Shown: in pieces, positions 1-9,041 of the stretch | Position numbering within the stretch: position 1 is the stretch's first letter | Layout: the number at the start of each line of letters is the position of its first letter | DNA from: Eggerthella timonensis | Lineage (GTDB): Bacteria; Actinomycetota; Coriobacteriia; Coriobacteriales; Eggerthellaceae | Assembly (NCBI RefSeq): GCF_900184265.1 | Contig: NZ_FXXA01000002.1 | Location: 186,001 to 250,000 of the forward strand | DNA length: 64,000 nucleotides | Direction: 5' to 3' | Translations under genes and position numbers: made by a program | The notes under the pieces: generated by a model | What the model was told of the DNA's origin: nothing | What the model saw: the letters and a program-made list of their open reading frames with translations, nothing else | The model's database searches: none

Positions 1-1242
1 CACGATTTGGAAGCCGATGAACGGCAGCATGAGCAGCTGCACCTTGAGCGCGAACACGGTGAAGTCGCGCAACGACTCGCTCGTGATGCCGAAGAACCCG
101 ACGATCTGCTCGGGGAACAAATGCACGAGCGTCCACAGCACCACGCCGATGCCCGTCGCGCCGATGATGCCATACCACAGCGTCTTCTTCACGCGCTCGA
201 ACAGATGCGCCCCGTAGTTGTAGCCCAGCAACGGCTGAATGGCGATAGCCACGCCGATAAGCGGCAGCACGGCGAACATCGACACGCGCTGCACCACGCC
301 GATGGACGCGAGCGCGCCCTCGGCCCCCAGCGGGCTCATGGCACCGTACATGTTCAGCAGGTTGTTCAGCACGAAGTTCACCACGGCCATGCCCGCCTGC
401 ACCGCGAAGCTGGCCAGACCGAGCGACAGGATGAGGCGCACGGTGCGCACATGCAGCGGCATGAAGCGCAGGTGCAGCTTCATGGGCACGTTCTTCGTGA
501 AGATGAAGTACCACAGCACGGTGGCGCACGAGATGGCCTGGCCACACACCGTGGCCAGCGCGCTGCCCTGCACGCCCCAGCCCAGCACCATCACGAACAG
601 GAAGTTGAAGATGGTGCACGACACGGCGCCGATGATCATGGTGCCCAGCGCGCGGTTCGGCGCGCCGGCCGTACGGATGAAGTTGTTCACGCCCATGCCG
701 ATGCACTGGAACACGAAGCCCAGCGAGATGATCTGGATGAACGAACGCGCGAATTCCCAGTCTTCGGGCGTGGCGCCCGAAACGCTCAGCAGACCGTCGA
801 CGCACGCAGGGACGTGCATGGCCACGGCCACCACCACGGCGAACACGATGGACAAGCACACCGTGTTGCCCAGGCTGCGCTCGGCTTCCACCCGGTTGCC
901 CTCGCCCATGCGCAGCGCGGCCAACGCGTTGCCGCCGTTGCCCACGAGCATGGCGATGGCCATGAACACCGTCATAATGGGCATCGCCACGGTGGCGGTG
1001 GCCAGGCCGATCTCGCCCAGCGCCTGGCCGAGGAAGACGGAGTCGATCACGTTATACGCGCCGTTCACCAGCATGCCGAGAATGGACGGGATGGCGAATT
1101 CGACGATGAGGCGCGGGATGGATGCCGTGCCCATGCGACTGACTTTGTCGTCGCGTCCCGGGCGCTTCGGATCCTTGCCCACGGGCGCGCCGGTGCTTTC
1201 TTCGTTGAAGTTGAGGGTGGTATTCGTTGCTTCTGTTTCCAT
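1..1242 (-). CDS. MATE family efflux transporter (3' end outside window)
   Basis: Multidrug/toxin extrusion transporter that probably exports cationic compounds using a Na+ or H+ gradient. The visible 414 residues start METEATN, have a charged cytoplasmic N-terminus of about 40 residues, and continue with the MATE start IPRLIVEFAIPSILGMLVNG and then successive hydrophobic helices, including the phrases NNFIRTAGAPNRALG and QPLLGYNYGA typical of the MepA/DinF branch. The C-terminal helices lie beyond base 1. The start at 1242 follows an AAAGG-like ribosome site about 12 bases upstream. It lies on the same strand as birA, separated from it by a 215-base gap carrying a parS site. The substrate cannot be told from sequence. 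Confidence 0.9.
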   Translation of the reverse strand, partial: METEATNTTLNFNEESTGAPVGKDPKRPGRDDKVSRMGTASIPRLIVEFAIPSILGMLVNGAYNVIDSVFLGQALGEIGLATATVAMPIMTVFMAIAMLVGNGGNALAALRMGEGNRVEAERSLGNTVCLSIVFAVVVAVAMHVPACVDGLLSVSGATPEDWEFARSFIQIISLGFVFQCIGMGVNNFIRTAGAPNRALGTMIIGAVSCTIFNFLFVMVLGWGVQGSALATVCGQAISCATVLWYFIFTKNVPMKLHLRFMPLHVRTVRLILSLGLASFAVQAGMAVVNFVLNNLLNMYGAMSPLGAEGALASIGVVQRVSMFAVLPLIGVAIAIQPLLGYNYGAHLFERVKKTLWYGIIGATGIGVVLWTLVHLFPEQIVGFFGITSESLRDFTVFALKVQLLMLPFIGFQIV

Positions 1243-1351
1243 GAGTTCGCTGCTGCCTTTCAACTTTCTCCATTTTCGAGGAACGGCACATTGTAACCCC
1301 TACGAAAACATCGCTCAAAGCTGAGCAGCAGATACACAATTCGTACACAAA

Positions 1352-1375
1352 CAGATGTTTCACGTGAAACATCTG
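1352..1375. promoter_or_regulatory. parS centromere site (ParB binding)
   Basis: Bases 1356-1371 read TGTTTCACGTGAAACA, an exact match to the bacterial parS consensus TGTTNCACGTGAAACA. It sits in a longer perfect 24-bp palindrome (1352-1375) in the gap between birA and the MATE gene. parS sites load ParB and direct origin segregation, and they cluster near oriC in most chromosomes. No parA or parB gene is in the window. Confidence 0.88.
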
Positions 1376-1457
1376 GACGCGGCGCTACCACGAGGAGGCG
1401 CGTAAGGGACCGACGCCGTATCCCGCTCGATCCGTGCGCTAGGGGAAGCGGGAGGCG

Positions 1458-2480
1458 CTAGACGAGGTGGGCTTCGCCTGATGAAACGGGTATCTCGGTG
1501 CCGGATGCATCGAGGAGAACGAGGCGGCCCTGGGCGTCGATGCGCCGCACAACGCCTTCGGCCAAGGTGGAGCCCGCCCGATCGACGACGCTCACCGTGC
1601 GGCCGATGAGACTCGCATGGGCGTTGAACTCGTCGACGAGGGCGGCGAACCCGGCACGAGCCCACTCGTCGTACAGCGGCGAGAAGGCAGCGAGGAAGGC
1701 AGCGAGCACGGCTTCGATGGAGGGCGGCGCGACGGGAACGAGATCGGCCACGTACGCGGCGCGGTTCTTGCCGCCCACGTCGGGGCGCTCGTCGGGCGGC
1801 AACACGTTCACGCCCACGCCCACGCACACGCCGCCTCCGTGCGCCTCGAGCGAGATGCCGCAGAGCTTCGCAGGGGCCGGTTCCGAGTCTCCCGATGCGG
1901 CGAACGTCGCGGAAGCGAACGCATCCGCCGATCCGTCACGCCATGTATCGACGCTCGATGCGGGCAGCTTGGCACAAAAGTCGCGATATGAACGATTTTT
2001 CGCGCCCAAAACAGCCTGGGAATCGCAAAACCCCAGGTCGCTGATTGCGCTTTCTTCGGAAAATCGTTCATAACGGCTATTTTGTGCCAAAGCAACGTCG
2101 GCAGCGCCGGCACCTGCGCCCGCACTCGCGCGACCGGGCACGAGCACCACGTCGTTGGGCCACTTGATGCGCACGGCGTCTGCGGCGACATCCCCCGCCA
2201 ACGCCACGAGCGCTCGGCGCACCGCCATTCCCACGACCAGGCTCAACGTCGGCAGCTCGCGCGGCGCCACCTGCGGGCGCAGCAGCAACGAGCAGTACAA
2301 GCCGCCCTCGGGACTGGTCCATGCGCGGCCTTGGCGACCGTACCCGGCAACCTGCCGAAGCGCGCGAACCACGAGGCCCTCGGGTTCGCCGTTGTCGAGC
2401 GCGCGTTTGACCTCATCGTTCGTAGAAGAAACCTCTTCGAGAAGCCGAACGTGGAACAGGGGCTCCCGTTCGTCGCTCAC
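1458..2480 (-). CDS. birA: biotin-[acetyl-CoA-carboxylase] ligase with an in-frame palindromic-element insertion
   Basis: Ligase that activates biotin with ATP and attaches it to the biotin carrier protein of carboxylases. It has no N-terminal helix-turn-helix, so it is a catalytic-only (class I) form. Family motifs are SSTND near the start, the adenylate loop GYGRQGRAW, RIKWPNDVVL, and KLCGISLE with the catalytic Lys. Between WPNDVVL and KLCGI, where homologues have only a few residues, this protein has about 80 extra residues. Residues about 131-171 of that insert are the translation of the 122-bp palindrome at 1969-2090. The protein is 340 residues, long for a class I enzyme. A GTG start at 2480 gives a GTGA overlap with the folP-folK stop; an upstream GTG at 2504 is possible. 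The reading frame is intact and the motifs on both sides are preserved, so it is probably functional. Confidence 0.93.
   Translation of the reverse strand: MSDEREPLFHVRLLEEVSSTNDEVKRALDNGEPEGLVVRALRQVAGYGRQGRAWTSPEGGLYCSLLLRPQVAPRELPTLSLVVGMAVRRALVALAGDVAADAVRIKWPNDVVLVPGRASAGAGAGAADVALAQNSRYERFSEESAISDLGFCDSQAVLGAKNRSYRDFCAKLPASSVDTWRDGSADAFASATFAASGDSEPAPAKLCGISLEAHGGGVCVGVGVNVLPPDERPDVGGKNRAAYVADLVPVAPPSIEAVLAAFLAAFSPLYDEWARAGFAALVDEFNAHASLIGRTVSVVDRAGSTLAEGVVRRIDAQGRLVLLDASGTEIPVSSGEAHLV
1969..2090. repeat. palindromic element copy 1 (122 bp), inside birA
   Basis: Ends are perfectly inverted: TTGGCACAAAA at 1969-1979 and its complement at 2080-2090. A 7-base internal mismatch follows, then an inner stem TATGAACGATTTT at element positions 19-31, which pairs with the matching stretch near 2060-2072. 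The apical part holds the core TCGCAAAACCCCAGGTCGC at element positions 55-73. The copy at 27542-27663 has the same length, and the same motifs at identical positions. Here the element is read through by birA on the minus strand without a stop. Confidence 0.85.
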
Positions 2481-3780
2481 AGGCGCACGGCCTTCCCCAC
2501 GCACGCGCCGTCCGTCGTGACGGGGACGTCGTTCGCCAGCACGTGGCCTGGAACCAGCTCAAGCAAGGGCTGCACGACGAAGTCGCGCTCCAGCAAGCGC
2601 GGGTGCGGCAACGTGAGGACGTCGGTGTCGACGACGTACAGCTGATAGTCGAGGATGTCGAGATCGCAGGTGCGCGGCCCGTTCTCCACGGTGCGCACGC
2701 GGCCGAGGCTGTTCTCCACCGCATGGAGGTAGCCCAGCAGCTCCTTCGGCGGGATACCCGTGCGCAGCAGCACGACGGCGTTCACGAACGCGTCCTGATC
2801 GAGATAATAGGCGGGCTCGCTCTCGTAAAAGCTCGATATGTCGACGATCTGCGAGTCGGGCAGCGAGCACAGTTCGGTGATGGCTTGGTTGAGCATGGCG
2901 ATCTTGCCTTCGCGCTCCTCGCCAGGCGACGCAACCAGCGGTACGTTGCAGCCCATCCCGACGAGAACGTACGGACGCAGCCCTTCGAGCGCCGCAACCG
3001 TGGCAGCAACGTTGTGCGTGCGCACCACGCTGGCCCCCAGCTCGCACGCCATGAGCGCCTCGCTCGCCGACACCTCGTCGCGCGCGGACGGCTCGTCGAT
3101 CCCGTATGCCCAGCCCAAAAAGCTCTTGCGCGACACCGCCACCATCACCGGGTAGCCGAGGCGCACGAGCTCCTGGAAATTGCGCACCAGCTCAAGCGTC
3201 TGCGACGGCGTCTTGCCGAACCCGGGGCCCGGATCTATGCAGATGCGGTCGTGCGCGATACCCGCAGCCTCAAGCTCGACCGCACGCGTGCGCAGCCAAT
3301 CGCGCACGTCCGTCACCACGTCGTCGTAGGCGGGCGCATCCTGCATCGTGGAGGGGTCGCCCTGCATATGCATGACCACAAGGCCGCAATCGCTTTCGCG
3401 CACCGCCTCCACCATACTCGCGTCGCGGAACCCGGACACGTCGTTCACGATAGCCGCGCCCGCATCCAGGCACGCACGCGCCACTTCGGCATGCCGCGTG
3501 TCGATGCTCACGCACACGTCGCGCTGCGCGAGGGCTTGCACCACCGGCACCACGCGCGCCAGCTCTTCGTCCACCGAGACCGGCGCAGCGCCGGGCCGCG
3601 TGGATTCCCCGCCCACGTCGATGATGCGGGCGCCCTCCTCCACCATGCGCTCGGCATGCGCCAACGCCGCGTCGAGCGAATCGTGCTGACCTCCGTCGGA
3701 GAAGGAATCGGGGGTAACGTTGAGGATGCCCATCACGATGGGCATCCTCGTATCGAACTCATAGGTTGAACAGCGCCAGA

Positions 3781-3784
<4 letters not shown>
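2477..3784 (-). CDS. folP-folK: dihydropteroate synthase - HPPK bifunctional folate enzyme
   Basis: Two consecutive folate-synthesis steps in one chain. The N-terminal about 265 residues are dihydropteroate synthase (GILNVTPDSFSDGG, DVGGESTRPGA, DPGPGFGKT, VSRKSFLG). The C-terminal about 160 residues are hydroxymethyl-dihydropterin pyrophosphokinase, with ENGPRTCDLDIL as the family signature. HPPK normally makes the DHPS substrate, so the fusion puts the domains in reverse pathway order; plant and fungal fusions have HPPK first. The start at 3784 makes an ATGA overlap with the ftsH stop. The conserved part begins at MPIVMGIL, so ATG 3745 is an alternative start. It is translationally coupled to ftsH upstream and birA downstream. 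Confidence 0.95.
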
Positions 3785-5985
<2,201 letters not shown>

Positions 5986-6135
5986 AGCGTCTAACTTTCC
6001 TTTTCTCACCGACTCGCGCTGCGAGAAGGTCCGAGCTCGTGCCCGGCCCACCGTCGCACGCGGCCGATGCCGCATACCCTCAGCGCATCGCGCGGTCCGA
6101 CAGCGTCGAACCGATCGCCCGCCAAGGCTGCTTCG

Positions 6136-6714
6136 CTAGTAAATCTCCGGCTTCAAGATGCCGATGTAGGGCAGATTGCGATACCGTTCCGCAAAGTCCA
6201 GCCCGTAGCCCACGATGAACTCGTCGGGGCACTCGAACCCGATATATTTGCAATCGATCTTCGCCTGTGCGAGCGTCTTCTTACGAAGGAGCGTGGCCAC
6301 CTCGATGGAAGCCGGCTGACGCGACGACAGGTTTTTCAGCAGGTACGTCAGGGTAAGACCGGAGTCGAGGATGTCCTCGGCCACGATGACGTGGCGACCT
6401 TCGATTTCGGACGAGAGGTCTTTCAGGATGCGCACCACGCCGGAGCTCTTCGCGCCGTTTCCATACGACGAGATGGCCATATAGTCCATCTCGACCGGAA
6501 GATCGATCCTCCGCGCAAGATCCGCCATGAAGATGGCCGCTCCGCGCAGCACCGACACGAGGACGATGCCCTCGTCAGCCGCATCGGCGTAGTCGCGCGT
6601 AATGGCGGCGCCGATCTCGCATACGCGGTCTGCGATCTGCTCTTCGGTGAATAGGATCTCCGAAATGTCGTTGTGCACGTTCCTAACCTCTTCGTCGCGT
6701 TTCGCTTCCGCCAT
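6136..6714 (-). CDS. hpt: hypoxanthine phosphoribosyltransferase
   Basis: Purine-salvage enzyme that converts hypoxanthine (and usually guanine) plus PRPP to the nucleotide. Type I PRTase features are visible: VLRGAAIFMADL near the start, and the PRPP loop VIVAEDILDSGLTLTYL. Length is 192 residues from ATG 6714, normal for the family. GTG 6678 (giving VHNDISEIL, close to the usual family start) has a better-spaced ribosome site and may be the true start. A 16-bp perfect palindrome (6729-6744) lies just upstream. It sits between maf and ftsH on the same strand. Confidence 0.94.
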   Translation of the reverse strand: MAEAKRDEEVRNVHNDISEILFTEEQIADRVCEIGAAITRDYADAADEGIVLVSVLRGAAIFMADLARRIDLPVEMDYMAISSYGNGAKSSGVVRILKDLSSEIEGRHVIVAEDILDSGLTLTYLLKNLSSRQPASIEVATLLRKKTLAQAKIDCKYIGFECPDEFIVGYGLDFAERYRNLPYIGILKPEIY

Positions 6715-6929
6715 CGTCCCTGATCGTTCTTCGCGATCGCGAAGCGACGGCGTCACGCTTACCTTGAGTTCGGTTAGTGTACCATTGCCATCTCGGGAAA
6801 AGGAGACGATACGGTAACGCCAGCCCACCTGTCACGATTTTTACATTTCGCAACGGGAACTGGGACGATAGGTTGAAAAAGTCATAGGTTGGCGCAATGG
6901 GTCAGCGAGGGGCTCCTTAGCGTCGAGTC

Positions 6930-6955
6930 GTTCGCCGTCCGTCAGGACGGCGAAC
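6930..6955 (-). terminator. hairpin overlapping the maf stop codon
   Basis: An 11-bp perfect stem with a 4-base loop formed by GTTCGCCGTCC and its complement. The loop contains the maf TGA stop. There is no clear T-run after it, so it may be a weak terminator or an mRNA end-stabiliser. Confidence 0.55.
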
Positions 6956-7628
6956 CCGCGAGGTCGGGGAACTCCTCGAGCAAGCGGCCGACGGGCAGGC
7001 CGATGACCGTGTCGAGCGCGCCGTCCACGCGCGCGACCAGATCGGCCCCGGCCCCCTGCACGGCGTAGGCGCCCGCCTTGTCGAACGACTCGCCCTTGCG
7101 CAGGTAGTCAGCGATCTGCTCGTCGGTGAGCTCGTGGAACGTCACGGCCGAGCGATCCACGAACGTGCGGAAGCCCAGCGAGATCTTCTCGGGCTCGGGC
7201 GCGGCCACCATCCACACGGACACGGCCGTGAGCACCTCGTGGGTACGGCCGGACAGGCGACGCAGCATGCGCTTCGCATCGGACAGGCTGACGGGCTTGC
7301 CGAAGATCTCGCCGTCGAGCACCACCATGGTATCGGCCCCGAGGACGGCGGCCATGCCGACGTAGTCCTCCGCAAGCACCTCCTGCACCACCGCGCCGGC
7401 TTTGCGCTCGGCCAGCTTTTTGCACGCCTCGGGCGGGTCGGCCAGCAGGTCGGGCTCAAGCGTTTCGTCAACTTCGGACGCGTGCACGACGAAGCGCACG
7501 CCGGCATCCTCGAGCAGCTGTTTGCGACGGGGCGAGGCGCTGGCCAGCACCACGTCGAGGGCGGGCATCGGCTCGTCCGGAGCGACCGAAACCTCCGGAG
7601 CGTTTTGGGTGTTCTGTTCGTTTTCCAT
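6942..7628 (-). CDS. maf: Maf nucleoside-triphosphate pyrophosphatase
   Basis: House-cleaning pyrophosphatase of the Maf/YhdE family acting on non-canonical or excess dTTP/UTP-type nucleotides. Conserved blocks are LASASPRRKQLLEDAG, a substrate loop around SEVDET, GADTMVVLDGEIFGKP, GRTHEVLTAV and GESFDKAGAYAVQG. A non-conserved leader of about 25 residues precedes the first strand. The start at 7628 lies about 7 bases from a TACAAT box (7635-7640), so transcription may begin almost at the start codon; ATG 7637 is the alternative. The gap to tilS holds palindromic element copy 2. Confidence 0.95.
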   Translation of the reverse strand: MENEQNTQNAPEVSVAPDEPMPALDVVLASASPRRKQLLEDAGVRFVVHASEVDETLEPDLLADPPEACKKLAERKAGAVVQEVLAEDYVGMAAVLGADTMVVLDGEIFGKPVSLSDAKRMLRRLSGRTHEVLTAVSVWMVAAPEPEKISLGFRTFVDRSAVTFHELTDEQIADYLRKGESFDKAGAYAVQGAGADLVARVDGALDTVIGLPVGRLLEEFPDLAGSPS

Positions 7629-7742
7629 GCGACGCATTGTAGCGCAACCGCCCCTGTTTTCCTAAACCATTGCGATACCGCAATGGCGAGATCACCCGAC
7701 TCGGCGTTTCGCCCCTGTTGATTATGCGTCCCTGCGGCAGAC

Positions 7743-7912
7743 GTTCCGGAGTGGGCGCAAAGCGGCGCCCATGACAATTTTCAGTGGCCCAAAGCTTGAA
7801 GAAACGGGTCTGGATTTTCGCCACCTGGGGTTTTCGCGATGTTTTGGCTCGGCCGGCCTACGCAAGACGGTCGGAAATTGTCATGGGCGCCGCTTTGCGC
7901 CCACTCCGGAAC
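7743..7912. repeat. palindromic element copy 2 (170 bp, perfect 38-bp arms)
   Basis: Bases 7743-7780 and 7875-7912 are perfect reverse complements over 38 bp, enclosing a 94-base apical region. On the minus strand the apical region carries the family core, TCGCGAAAACCCCAGGTGGC, followed by GAAAA. The inner ends of the arms (ATGACAATTT) resemble the ATGAACGATTTT motif of copies 1 and 3. It lies between tilS and maf, so it would be transcribed in the tilS-maf mRNA. Confidence 0.82.
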
Positions 7913-7925
7913 CTCGTAGCGCGGC

Positions 7926-9041
7926 CTACCCGCGCTTTCGGCGGGCTCGGTAGGCGGCCATGGGCTCGATGCGAACGCCATGCTTGTTCGCGCTGACGGC
8001 GAGATCGCCCTGGATGTTGGTCACGTAGCCGCCACGGGGCTTGCCGCCCTGCCCGTCGTCGAACGCGGCCAGCACCGCTTCCACCGACGCCGTTTCCACG
8101 CGGGCGTCGCGGCCCAGCATCAGCTGCAACGCGCGCAGCACGGCGCGGCGGCGCAGCGGCAGCGGCTCCGCGCCGAACCCGGGAGCCAGCACGCAGCCTG
8201 CACCGTAGTCGTCGCCGAGCGCTTCGACGCGGTCGGCCATCAACTCGTCTACCATGCGCTCCAGCATGTCGTCCTCGTCGGCGATCAGGTTCATGGTGCG
8301 TCCGAGCACCTCGAGCAGCTGCGGATTGCGCTCCTTCGCGCGCGGCACGATCTCGTGGCGCACGTAGGCGCGGAAGCGATCGGTGTGCGCGTTCGTCGCA
8401 TCCTCGCGCCACAGGTTGCCCGCACCGTCGCACGCCACGGGCGCTTCTGTCTGCTCGCGCTCTGCAATGTAGGCGCGCAGCTCCTCGCGGCTGACGTCGA
8501 GCAACGGGCGCACCACCGGTCCGTTGCGGTACTTCATAGCGCGGAACCCGCCCGGCCCCGTGCCCACGATCGAGCGCATGTAGAAGCTCTCCACGCGATC
8601 GTCGGACGTGTGCGCCGTGAGGATGCGACCGTCGGCCAGGGGCGCCGCCGCGTGAAGGCACAGGCTTTCGAGCGCCTCGTTCGCGGCCAGGTAGCGCTCG
8701 CGGCGGGCGACGGCTTCCACGTTCTCGCCCGTGCGCCGCGCCTCGCCTGCGATGTCGATGTCGCACGAGAACAGCGGGATGTTCAGCAGCTCGGCCAGCC
8801 GGGCGACGAAACGCGCGTCGTCGTCGGCGTCGTCGCCGCGCAGCTGATGGTTGACATGCAGCATGGCCAGCTGGCCGAGCGCCCCGCACTCGCGCAGCTC
8901 GCTCGCGACGTAGGCGAGCGCCGTGGAGTCCGATCCGCCCGACACCATCAACAGCACCGGGGTGTCCGCCCCCGCCAACGCGCGCTCCTCCAACGTCTCC
9001 GCCACGCGACCGACCAGGGTTTCCGTCCGTTCGGCAGCCAT
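7926..9041 (-). CDS. tilS: tRNA(Ile)-lysidine synthase
   Basis: Converts C34 of the CAU-anticodon tRNA-Ile to lysidine using ATP and lysine, which makes the tRNA read AUA. The PP-loop SGGSDSTALAYVAS lies near residue 33, with the downstream family block LLHVNHQLRGDDADDDARFV, then TAHTSDDRVESFYMR and RPLLDVSREELRAYI. Length is 371 residues including the C-terminal substrate-binding part. ATG 9041 has a strong GGAGGGG site and forms a TGATG overlap with the preceding gene. The ORF could extend in frame upstream, but that region is the end of its neighbour. Confidence 0.95.
   Translation of the reverse strand: MAAERTETLVGRVAETLEERALAGADTPVLLMVSGGSDSTALAYVASELRECGALGQLAMLHVNHQLRGDDADDDARFVARLAELLNIPLFSCDIDIAGEARRTGENVEAVARRERYLAANEALESLCLHAAAPLADGRILTAHTSDDRVESFYMRSIVGTGPGGFRAMKYRNGPVVRPLLDVSREELRAYIAEREQTEAPVACDGAGNLWREDATNAHTDRFRAYVRHEIVPRAKERNPQLLEVLGRTMNLIADEDDMLERMVDELMADRVEALGDDYGAGCVLAPGFGAEPLPLRRRAVLRALQLMLGRDARVETASVEAVLAAFDDGQGGKPRGGYVTNIQGDLAVSANKHGVRIEPMAAYRARRKRG

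Noticed and set aside
1969-2090. Intein or intron inside birA
   Set aside because: Far too short, with no splice-junction Cys/Ser or HN motif and no intron core; the palindromic structure explains it better.
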